64,000 nt of DNA from contig NC_090319.1 in NCBI RefSeq assembly GCF_040869045.1, forward strand, positions 378,773,601 through 378,837,600, written 5' to 3'. Shown one piece after another: positions 56,091 to 64,000 of the stretch. The stretch is from Eurosta solidaginis (taxonomy: Eukaryota; Arthropoda; Insecta; Diptera; Tephritidae). The notes below the pieces were generated by a model. It saw nothing but the letters and a program-made list of their open reading frames with translations, had not been told where the DNA came from and did not search any database. The translations under genes were made by a program, and so were the position numbers. How positions within the stretch are numbered: position 1 is the stretch's first letter; the number at the start of each line of letters is the position of its first letter.

Positions 56091-56461
56091 AAATATTGTA
56101 AAGTGTCTAGATGTGAATGAAACAAAAGCCGTTGACACCGGTAATTTATTTATATATTTAAAAGCGTGTATTGAGGTTTTTGTTTTGAGACATTCTTAAG
56201 AGTTGTTGAGTTGTGGCAAAGCAAATGTGATAAAAACAGTAATTCTGTAATAAATGCGTGAACAGAGTGAAAGGGTAGAGAAAGAATACATATATGTGAA
56301 GCAGGCACAAACATTTGAATTTAAAAAAATGTTAAGGGAATAAAGTGTAATTGATAAATCGTAAAATCTTACTTCAAAACTTGTTTACAATGAATTTCGC
56401 TCAGATTTTGAAAGCTCTAAAAAAGTGTTAAGTGTAGTTAAAACCAGTTTATCACTCGCTA
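56091..56461. other. No gene recognised
   Basis: AT-rich. The last part (56395-56461) may be the start of the LINE relic that follows, but no motif proves it. Confidence 0.35.
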
Positions 56462-57298
56462 TCAATAAGGAATTTTTCTAAGGTTTTGACACAGTTTCGC
56501 ACAAACTAATTCTATGGAAACTTGAAAACATGGGCTTTCAATCAAGATTTCTGTCATGGCTGAAGTCTTATTACGAAAATAGAATGTCTTTTGTTAAAAT
56601 CGAGAAAACTAAGTCTTATGAATTCTCAGCAATTTTGGGTGTACCACAAGGTAGCATCCTTGGTCCTATTTGTTCTTAATGTTTATTGATTAAGTTGGCT
56701 CATGCATAAACAATTCGAATTATTTGCTTTATGCTGACGACTTAAAACTCTTTCGGAGGATCTCCTGTACTTCTGATACATTGCGTCTGCAAGAAGATCT
56801 GAATGCTATTAATAATTGGGACTTTCAAAATAATCTGCGAATTAATATTAGTAAATGCTGTCACATAACGTATACTTAGTCTGTGTATGTGCTTTTCTTC
56901 AACCTCTACACTTTGTTAATCACCGACATCCTACAATGCTAGATGTATGCTTATCAATGTCTTGCCACTTGAAGCTAGGCGTTTTGTTCAAAACGTAATG
57001 TTTATTTTTGACATAATATCTGGTGCGATTGACTGTTCAGAACTACTTGGGCAGTTGACTTTTAATGCTTCACAGTACATTTCGCGTTAAAGTGCTGTGT
57101 TCGAATTACTTCAGTTTTGCACCGCTTCTAAAAGGTCTTGTAGAATTTAATCGCCTATCCAGAAGCCTTGATCTGGACTTTGCCAGCACACATTGAGTCT
57201 TATTACTTGTCTCAGTAAACATCATTTTAAAATTGCTAAACTAGGACTAAGTTAATATGTAATCTTCAATAAGGTTGATACCATTTGATTAATAAAGA
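56462..57298 (+). pseudogene. Jockey-superfamily LINE reverse transcriptase relic with 3' end
   Basis: The palm starts with a block of the form DFSKxFDTVSHKLI (first catalytic Asp; one codon damaged), then WLKSYYENRMSFV, GVPQGSILGP, a frameshift, and NYLLYADDLKLFR with the YADD catalytic pair, then LQEDLNAINNW and LRINISKCCHITYT. The order is that of a non-LTR polymerase; wording fits the Jockey/CR1 group. After the palm the sequence loses coherence, and it ends at ATTAATAAAGATACATATAT, a plausible 3' terminus. Stops and shifts make it inactive. It is a different family from 22512-25106 (YADD versus FADD and unlike flanks). Confidence 0.7.
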
Positions 57299-57429
57299 TA
57301 CATATATATGAAATATGAAAATTTTTGCCATATATTTGTTCGCTATAAATTCAGTTTAAGCCACGTGAATCGAGAAGAATCTATTATATTTTATATTTTC
57401 ATATACGATTTTTACATTAAACCGATTTC

Positions 57430-58600
57430 TAGGGACTGGGCAGCTTTTAAAGCCTTTGTTTGAAATCGCTTTCTTTTTTAAGCAGTTTGTTTTTGAGGCC
57501 AATGCCATTATAGAGAGTTTTTATTAACGAAACCGATAAATTTTTAAAAGGTTCTTTTCAACCGATTCCTTTTATTTTTTTTTCGAAACTGATCCCTACA
57601 ATACGCCGGTTTTTTTGAAAGCCACTTCTTTCTCGTTACTGGATCTTTTTAGGGTGGTATTTTCGAAACCTTTTGTCGCTTCGAACCACTGCTCGTATCA
57701 CGTTTTATGATTCGTGATCGCACCTAATTTTTTAAATCATAATAGCTCTGAAACGGTGTATCGGACTAATGGCATATGTGAATTAGCGATAAATAAAACT
57801 CGTTAGATCTATATCACATTATAATTTTTAGAAATAGTTTGACAGTTGGATAGTTATCGTCTGTGCGAAAATAGTTTTCAGTCACTGTTCGTAAAACGTA
57901 ATACGGAGCCTGGTTGCTTTTATAAAGAGTTTTTGAGTGGCTTTTTCGAAATATATATTTCATTTCGGTGGCGGTTTTTCGAAATACTGTTTCTTTTCAA
58001 AGCTGAGTTTTCGAAAGCGACAGTTTTTTGAAACCAGTGCCTTTTCAACGCAGTTTTTTTGAAATTGGTTTTTTGGTTTTTCGAAAAATCGTTTTTTTTT
58101 TGAGGTCTTTTTTTGGAACCAGATAATTTTTAAAGGCGTTTTTTCGAAAACCGTTCGTTTTAAAAGCGAAATTTTTGAAACGGATTCTTTATTTAAGTGA
58201 TTTTTTGAAAGGAAGGAATCCTTCTCGAAACCTTTTAGTTTTCAGTATTTTTTTTTCGAAACGATCCCTCTTTAAAACGGTTTTTTCAAATCAAGTAATT
58301 TTCAAACGGTTTTTTTTTTACCGTTTCCTCTTTAAAGGGGGATTTTGCAAAACCGATACCTCTTTAAAACGGTTTTTAAATGAAGTAATTTTCAAACTGT
58401 TTTTTTTTTTAACCAGTTCCTCTTGAAAGGGGTTTTTTCAAAACCAGCCCTTCTTAATAGGCGGTTTTTTCAAAACCGATTTAAAAGGCTTTTTTCAAAT
58501 CAAGTAATTTTGAAACTACTTTTTTTTACCGGTTCATCTTTAAAAGCTTTATTTTCAAAACAGATTCCTATTTAGACTCTTTTTGAAATGTCTTACTTCA
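57430..58600. repeat. Degenerate array of GAAACCG / CGGTTTT modules
   Basis: T-rich sequence with recurring TTTTTCGAAACCG, CCTCTTTAAA and AAGTAATTTTCAAACGG modules. Around 58262-58560 a higher unit of roughly 85-110 bp recurs (CCTCTTTAAAACGGTTTTT, AAGTAATTTTCAAAC, TTTTTTTTACCG). The plus frames 57846-58031 and 58175-58426 are Phe/Lys/Arg-rich translations of it. Confidence 0.65.
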
Positions 58601-58684
58601 TTACCTTCTGAGTTCAAGATATCGCTATAGGAAGCAAAGTAAAAAAATTACAAGTTCTGAAGTCAGGTGAGGCATAGCAATATT

Positions 58685-59296
58685 AAAAATAAAATTAAAG
58701 AAAAAAAACTTTTTTAAAAATAAGCTTTTATTATTTTGGTTAATAAAATTTACTAAAAAGTAAACAATAAATTGACTCTAAAGAAATATAACACTTTATA
58801 AGTTCATTGTAAGCTTAAACGATAATTAGGCTTTTTCGTCTGCGACAAAAAAATTCTATATTGTACATAATTATATATTTTTAACATTAAAACTTTACAC
58901 CTAAATTATTAAATCTTACAGTTTATATCACAGTCCTAATTGTTCTAATAAAAAACGTGTTAAATTTTGATGGTATAATAAAGAACATTTAGGATCTCCT
59001 TTTCTTGCTATCGCAATGTAACACGCTTTTATTAGAACAATTAGGACTGTGATATAAACTGTAAGGTTTAATAATTTAGGTGTAAAGTTTTAATGTTAAA
59101 AATATATAATTATGTACAATATAGAATTTTTTTATCGCAGACGAAAAAGCCTAATTATCGCTAAAGCTTACAATGAACTTATAAAGTGTTATATTTCTTT
59201 AGAGTCAATTTATTGTTTACTTTTTAGTTAATTTTATTAACCAAAATAATAAAAGCTTATTTTTAAAAAAGTTTTTTTTTCTTTAATTTTATTTTT
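58685..59296. mobile_element. Foldback element with 278-bp inverted arms and 56-bp centre
   Basis: The left arm 58685-58962 (AAAAATAAAATTAAAG... to ...CGTGTTA) is almost perfectly complementary to the right arm 59019-59296 (TAACACG... to ...CTTTAATTTTATTTTT). Differences are a few single bases and one-base length changes in A/T runs. The arms contain AATTAGGCTTTTTCGTCTGCGA and CACAGTCCTAATTGTTC. No coding capacity. Such long arms with a small centre define foldback-type elements or long-TIR MITEs. Confidence 0.85.
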
Positions 59297-59380
59297 TACT
59301 TTTTAGTTCGTTTTATTAACAAGTAATAGAAGCTTGTTCTTAGAAAAGCCTTTTTCTTAAATTTAATTTAAATAGGAATT
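59297..59380. repeat. Diverged direct repeat of the foldback arm end
   Basis: TACTTTTTAGTTCGTTTTATTAACAAG...AAGCTTGTTCTTAGAAAAGCC repeats, with about 20 percent difference by eye, the segment at 59218-59280 just inside the right arm. Confidence 0.55.
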
Positions 59381-59444
59381 ATTTTAAATTTTTAGTAAGG
59401 TAAAATATTGTTTAAATTAGTTACGTAATCTTTACTTAGTTATT

Positions 59445-59605
59445 TGTAACGTTTCCCATTGTTCAAGCGAGAGTATGTCATATTGAATCAGTTTCATTTT
59501 GAGTGTAGAGAAAAGCACTATTGTAAAGAAAGCGCGCAAGGCGACAATAAAAATCAGCTTTGAATTAAACAATAAGCGATGTCTTTTATTTGATAAGCGA
59601 AAACA
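59445..59605 (+). mobile_element. Putative 5' LTR of the BEL/Pao element
   Basis: Candidate limits are TGTAACG at the left and AAAACA at the right, just before a three-base spacer and a primer binding site. It contains AATAAA-type signals (about 59549). At 161 bp it would be short for the superfamily, so the left limit is the weak point. The 3' LTR lies beyond the window. Confidence 0.4.
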
Positions 59606-59608
59606 TTT

Positions 59609-59624
59609 TGGTCCATCGAGCCGA
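59609..59624 (+). promoter_or_regulatory. Primer binding site, tRNA-Tyr-like
   Basis: TGGTCCATCGAGCCG is complementary, with one mismatch, to the 3' end of fly tRNA-Tyr as I recall it (...CGGCTCGAAGGACCA). The 5'-TGG start, the place three bases after a CA and the downstream gag make this the likely minus-strand priming site. Confidence 0.6.
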
Positions 59625-61276
59625 AGGGTGCATTATTTACAGTCAACTTCATCGAAAAAAAAGTTAAAAAAGTGTTAAATAAAGCGATTAGTGGCGTAAT
59701 AGATACATTTTCAGTTAGCAGCGAAAATTTTGTGCAAAATGAGAAAATGTGTTTGTGTTTTGAATGTGGATACCTGAAGAGCGGAATGGGTTGTTTTCTC
59801 TTAAAAATTGTTCCTTTTGCTCTTAGCTCATACTACGGCGTACTGTGAAAAAAAATGCTCCTAATTGGGTTGAATAGGAGGCTGATACTGCTATGAAGTC
59901 TTGCGGAATTTTGGCAATTATATGCAGTCATTACATTTAAAGTTATCACATTAATTTACCGATACATATGTATGCATTTTTGCGTTTTATTCATTTTCAA
60001 GCCTATTTGTTGCTTGGGAAAATCCGAGCACTGTGTGTATATGGATGAGATGAGTAGTAGAGAGCAGATAACTTGATATAAATGTTGCTCAATACCACAG
60101 CGAAAATCCATATATGTTTTATATTATATAGTTTTATTGCTTTTAAGTGCTCAGCGAAGAGGAACAGCGGCAGCGTATGAAATAGCGTTACTCGGTCAGC
60201 GAAAGATCTCAGCGAAGAGAAAGAGCGACAGCGTATGGAAGTGTGCTGCGCAAACAGCGAAGATGTATGTATAGTTTTTATCGCCGGCGTTGCTGTAGCA
60301 TTATTGCGTCTTGGGTTTAGTATGTATCATGATACCGATTTACACAAGGCAGACAGCAGTGTATAGAGTTTTATGCATGAGGAAGAAAGTAGGCTATGAA
60401 TATTGGCAGAGTATGACCTACTGCGATTAAAAAAAAAAAACAGCAACAAGTGATGGTCCATATACATACAATGCAGACGCTGCGAGAAAGACTTAATTCT
60501 CTTCGAACTTCGTTTAATAGTAGTCGTTGATACACAAATTTACGGCGTATTTGCGATTCTGTTTATACAAAACTATTTAAGATTTTCAGTAGATTTCTGG
60601 AATTTTCTAACAAATTACTATCTTGTCACTTTTCGATTGTCCCAAAGGGAATCTAATTGATTGTTTAATCGCATTTCTGGATAAATTGGTATTATTTGGT
60701 GGAACAATGCCGAAAGCAAAAGCAATGCAATCTTCAGCGGGAAAAGGCAAGAAGAGGGCAGGCGAATCAAGGTGCGAGGAGGCAAAGATGAAAAAAAAAA
60801 CAAGAATAATGGTGCGTATTAATGTGTCTAGAAGTGGTATATGTAGGTACAGCGACTTTTTTGCAAGCTATCGGCGATTTGGAGTTTTCTTTGCAATCAC
60901 GGGCATAGCTGCGACTTGAGGATATTATGCATAGTTATATATTTGTAAAATACATGTGTTATGTAAAATATCTCTGCGAATAAAATTTATATTTCTTTTG
61001 CTGCGACATGATGAAATTGCAATAAATTTTGTTATTGACTTTTGTTGGGTAGCTTGGCGCAATATTTATGAAATAATTTAAGCGGCGATAGAAATGGGCA
61101 TGTTAACTTCTTAGTAAATTTTCAAAGCGATTTCCTGCGATTTGTAATAAACGGGAACCTGAGTTCCTTTATATAGTTTAAATCAGGATAAATACAATTT
61201 AAGAGACCTGGAGCTCTTGAAAATACTTGCAAATCGTTTTGTTCATTTTCTATTTTTAGCTAGTGAGCAAGAGACC
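59625..61276 (+). other. Long BEL leader with a small basic open frame
   Basis: About 1.65 kb between the primer site and gag. It contains two related segments (AGCGAAGAGGAACAGCGGCAGCGT near 60155 and AGCGAAGAGAAAGAGCGACAGCGT near 60212). A frame starting at ATG 60707 encodes a lysine-rich N-terminus (MPKAKAMQSSAGKGKKRAG). A pyrimidine-rich acceptor-like site (TTTTCTATTTTTAG) ends at 61259, 17 bases before the gag ATG, so a spliced leader is possible. The most obvious donor (ATG|GTGCGT, 60812) would not join in frame. Confidence 0.4.
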
Positions 61277-62626
61277 ATGGCGCAAGCAGTTGGTGCGCAG
61301 ATGTTAGCAGTGACTCCGGAAATTGTTAGTGGAGCAGTTACTGGTAATGCTGATGTTGTAGTCCACATTCAGGGTGAGATAAAGTCCATTGTGGCACAAA
61401 TTCAACGTCAAGCAGATTGGTTGGCTTCGGCCACTTTGGACGATATGAGTGTTGAGGTTTTGAAAACTCGTTTGGACATCCTAAATAGGGCTTGGGATAG
61501 GTTTGAAGTAAAAGATCGTGAATTGCGACAGATATTTCCTGAAGAATTGCAGCGAGCAGATGGGTCTTCAAGTTACCAAGCAGTAGAGGATGTCTATGTT
61601 AGGGTTAAGGCAAATTTAAACACAAAAATCAAAGTGACAGAGCCTAGTTGTTCTACAACAGTATGTATTCCTACCACTAGCCGAGCGTTGCAATACCAGT
61701 TTGCAGAATTGCCGTTGGCAGATCGTCTTCCTATATTTTACGGAAGCCATCGTGAGTGGATTCAATTCCGTGATATTTTTGCGGCGGAAGTGCTACAAAA
61801 TCCGCATCTCACAGATCTGCAGCGGCTGCGTCGACTTCAAAGTTGTGTTAAGGACGATGCAGCTCGAGCTTTAGGGTTTTGGCCCCAGCGTAACGATAGT
61901 TTTGCCGATGCGTGGCGGACGTTGTGTTTGGCATATGACAATGAATATTTATGTCATGCCGCACATTGCTCAGCAATACACAACTTGCCATGTTGGTCGA
62001 AGGCCACCCATGCTCTAATAAGAAATATGCTCGATGTTACACGTAACAGCATGCGAATGGTGGCAAGACACTTGGGGCCTGAGGAGCAACGCGACTTGTT
62101 TATACTAAATTTTTTGGAATCACGTCTGGACAGCGCATCGCGTACACAGTGGGAAATGGTTCGTCCCACGGATCGCATTCCAAATTTAAAGAATGATTTT
62201 TTTGCTTGGCTCGAACGTCGAAGTAGTGGACTTTTAAGCCATGCAACACAACCTATAACTTATTACAGAGATAACCAAACTAATAATCCTCGAACAAATC
62301 TGCGTATGGGAGCAAACGTTTCGATAAACACTAACCATAAACCCTGTTTAAACTGTGCTGGGGATCATGCGTTACATCGATGTCCTGCGCTTGTTTGTCA
62401 AAATCGCGAGCAGAAAATTAAGCGAATTTTGGAACTGGGCCTGTGCCAGAATTGCTTGCGGAAAGGTCATATCGCCAGAAATTGTTTGGCAAGCCGTTGT
62501 CCTAGATGCGCAAGGGCACCTCATAATAGCATTATTTGCCCGAAGCTATCCACGAGCTCCAAAGGGGAGGTTCCTCAAGCATCTATGCTAGCAACTATAG
62601 AAGAGGAACAGGGTGTCGAACAATAG
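61277..62626 (+). CDS. gag: BEL/Pao retrotransposon Gag
   Basis: Structural protein that binds the element RNA and forms virus-like particles in the cytoplasm. I take ATG 61277 (context GACCATGG) rather than the upstream ATG at 61217, whose 20 extra codons are hydrophobic and overlap the acceptor-like site. Numbering from 61277, an N-terminal helical region is followed at about residues 155-280 by the DUF1759-like domain usual in BEL Gag (RLPIFYGSHREWIQFRDIF, then LRRLQSCVKDDAARAL). Two zinc knuckles follow: CLNCAGDHALHRC (about 357-369) and CQNCLRKGHIARNC (about 390-403), then a CPRC pair. No frameshift is seen. It ends at TAG 62624, and the same frame continues into protease. The stop context is CAA TAG CAA TCA. 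Confidence 0.85.
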   Translation: MAQAVGAQMLAVTPEIVSGAVTGNADVVVHIQGEIKSIVAQIQRQADWLASATLDDMSVEVLKTRLDILNRAWDRFEVKDRELRQIFPEELQRADGSSSYQAVEDVYVRVKANLNTKIKVTEPSCSTTVCIPTTSRALQYQFAELPLADRLPIFYGSHREWIQFRDIFAAEVLQNPHLTDLQRLRRLQSCVKDDAARALGFWPQRNDSFADAWRTLCLAYDNEYLCHAAHCSAIHNLPCWSKATHALIRNMLDVTRNSMRMVARHLGPEEQRDLFILNFLESRLDSASRTQWEMVRPTDRIPNLKNDFFAWLERRSSGLLSHATQPITYYRDNQTNNPRTNLRMGANVSINTNHKPCLNCAGDHALHRCPALVCQNREQKIKRILELGLCQNCLRKGHIARNCLASRCPRCARAPHNSIICPKLSTSSKGEVPQASMLATIEEEQGVEQ

Positions 62627-63379
62627 CAATCAATTTCCAATGAGGAAGCCAGTTTCGGAGTATTCAGCACTTGCCTTTCGTCTGAGTCAGATGGACAATT
62701 GAATGTTGCTAGCATGATGCAGGGAGCAGGGATCGACCCCCATTACAGTTTGTTGGCTACGGCACAAGTACGTTTGGTAACTCATGGCGGAATGGTGGTA
62801 ATACTACGTGCGTTGTGCGATACTGGCGCACAGATAAATTTAATTAATAAAGATATAGTCATACATAATCAAATCCATATGCAACGAACATTAGTTGGTG
62901 TCTCTTCTGCTTTAGGGACTGAGAGTCATATCCGTAACAAGCGTATTACCGTGCATTTGATGTCACTTTACGACGACGAATTTTGGATTCCTATCACGTG
63001 CCTAGTGGTTCCATCGGTTTTGGGAGGAAAGCTATTGCCCCAGACTGAAATGCAGATGAAAAATTTACCAAGTGACATATCCAATTTCTTAGCAGATCCG
63101 ACTTTCTATCAACCAGCACAAGTAAAAATATTGTTGGGGGTTGGTGCGTGGGCTCAGCTGATGCAGGAAAACATGCGTCGTCTATCTTCGGGGTTTGTGG
63201 CGCAGGAGACTCGCTTAGGCTGGCTTCTATTTGGCGAACCCCCCACTAACTCACACGTTGTGGGGATCAATATAGCCGACGGCGATTCTACGAAATTTGA
63301 TGAACATCTTGAGCAATTAGTACGAAATCTTTTCGAAGCGGAAATTTTAGCAGGGGACGAATCAAATTGGACAGAATAA
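62627..63379 (+). CDS. pol: BEL/Pao protease region, in frame with gag
   Basis: Aspartic protease that cleaves the Gag-Pol polyprotein. The frame is continuous with gag after the TAG; the first ATG of this part is at 62699. The active-site triad region is RALCDTGAQINLINKD (Asp codon at 62819), preceded by a hydrophobic strand and followed by the retropepsin-like pattern of A17/BEL proteases. GVGAWAQLMQ and TRLGWLLFGE (about 63145-63240) are the conserved segment that follows protease in BEL elements. It ends at TAA 63377-63379, with codons of pol continuing in the same frame beyond. This second stop looks like simple nonsense decay (context GAA TAA CAA CAA). Confidence 0.75.
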   Translation, partial: QSISNEEASFGVFSTCLSSESDGQLNVASMMQGAGIDPHYSLLATAQVRLVTHGGMVVILRALCDTGAQINLINKDIVIHNQIHMQRTLVGVSSALGTESHIRNKRITVHLMSLYDDEFWIPITCLVVPSVLGGKLLPQTEMQMKNLPSDISNFLADPTFYQPAQVKILLGVGAWAQLMQENMRRLSSGFVAQETRLGWLLFGEPPTNSHVVGINIADGDSTKFDEHLEQLVRNLFEAEILAGDESNWTE

Positions 63380-64000
63380 CAACAAGAGTGCGAAACCCAT
63401 TTCTTGGAAACGCACACGTTTGAATTACAGGAGAAACGATATGTTGTGCAGCTTCCGCTTAGACGTGATTGGGATCGTATTGGCTCTAATCGCGTAACAG
63501 CATTGCAAAGATATTTACGGTTGGAGCAGCGATTTAGGCGAGAACCCGAACTAAAAGAAAAATATAAGGCCTTCGTAAACGAATATATAGCCAAAGACTG
63601 GTTAATGCTAGCAACGAGACCACCAGAAGCAAAGGCATATTATATTCCCCACCACGCCATTTTAAAGAAATTTCGAGTAGTGTTCGACGCTTCCTGTTCA
63701 ACGGATACCGGCGTTTCGTTGAATGACGTCCAGATGATTGGCCCTAAATTGCAGCGAGACTTGATCGACCTGCTTTGGGGGTTTCGCTTGTACGCTTATG
63801 GTGTATCGGCAGACATTAAGCAAATGTTTCCTCAAGTCAAAATATCCCCGCGTAACTGGGACCTTCAACGAATATTCTGGAGAGACCACACCGAGAAAAT
63901 ACGTGAGTACTGGCTTACCCGAGTGACATTTGGCATGGCTTCGGCCCCTTTTTGTGCAGTTAGAGCCATGCAGCAGTGTGCTAGGGATAACGCGGTAAAA
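63380..64000 (+). CDS. pol: BEL/Pao reverse transcriptase, N-terminal part (runs off window)
   Basis: Same frame as gag and protease, with no stop to the window end (207 codons). It holds KRYVVQLPLRRDWDRIGSNR, YYIPHHAILK, the BEL signature VVFDASCST, a DIKQMFPQV block with the first catalytic Asp of the polymerase palm, and RVTFGMASAPFCAVRAM. These are standard BEL/Pao RT landmarks. The catalytic YVDD box, RNase H and integrase lie beyond the window. The reading frame is clean, which together with gag suggests a fairly recent insertion. Confidence 0.85.

Noticed and set aside
63154..63594. 146-codon minus frame over the BEL pol region
   Set aside because: Antisense shadow of the protease/RT coding frame.

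Overview
The window looks like gene-poor, repeat-rich nuclear DNA from a higher fly, most likely a tephritid fruit fly. The evidence is the mix of repeats: RTE-, R1/Jockey- and CR1-like LINE relics, a BEL/Pao element with a tRNA-Tyr-like primer site, an insect-type Helitron, a hAT element, and a very abundant dispersed repeat with the hairpin GTTCGG...CCGAAC. That assignment rests on recalled repeat families and is an inference. I see no convincing host protein-coding exon, rRNA or intact tRNA. The single-copy parts could be intergenic or deep intronic DNA.

The main player is one dispersed repeat, called here the GTTCGG element. Copies or pieces lie at 1-1272, 15753-17149 (-), 29950-30176 (-), 30290-32632 is not one unit but a right-end piece at 30290-30632, then 33065-36973, 44570-48430, 45508-45742 (-) and 53813-55632 (-). 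A full copy has a terminal 18-nt hairpin, subterminal inverted repeats, a ~130-bp minisatellite, and an AT-rich body. The body itself is an old tandem array of ~150-bp units, each carrying a GGGCGTGG box. The layout resembles non-autonomous Helentrons (HINE/DINE-1-like). Copy 33065-36973 has about 19 minisatellite units and a 15-unit ACGG tract; two sibling copies have three units.

Region by region. 1-15 kb: one GTTCGG copy, degraded LINE pieces (4900-5345, 6780-7300, 7778-8023, 10796-11200, 12360-12625), a 436-bp MITE with TA duplications (11436-11871), purine-rich tracts and a G24 run. 15-22 kb: a divergent GTTCGG copy, a composite of TATCGA-rich sequence around a GC-rich core, and a purine tract. 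22.2-25.7 kb: a CR1/Jockey-like LINE (-) inserted in an older LINE RNase H gene (+), whose two halves can still be matched. 26.7-29.3 kb: a complete-ended hAT transposon with an 8-bp target duplication, holding transposase remains, a long palindrome and a 116-bp tandem array. 30-43 kb: LINE relics, the expanded GTTCGG copy, an LTR and minisatellites. 44.6-48.4 kb: a GTTCGG copy split by a 2039-bp Helitron inserted between A and T; two other copies in this window show the unoccupied site. 48.6-52.7 kb: TATCGA-rich repeat, hexamer tract, second GC-rich core and a tRNA-like SINE relic. 53.6-56.1 kb: a DNA transposon with ~150-bp terminal inverted repeats split by a GTTCGG copy. 56.4-59.3 kb: LINE RT relic, a GAAACCG-module array and a foldback with 278-bp arms. 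59.4-64 kb: a BEL/Pao retrotransposon running off the window edge.

The gag/pol reading frame of that BEL element is free of frameshifts over 2.7 kb and has two in-frame stops. The first sits at the gag/protease boundary in a tobacco-mosaic-type readthrough context. Apart from this young element, every coding sequence I recognise is broken, so the genes do not work together as a pathway; the story is layered insertion and tandem-array growth.
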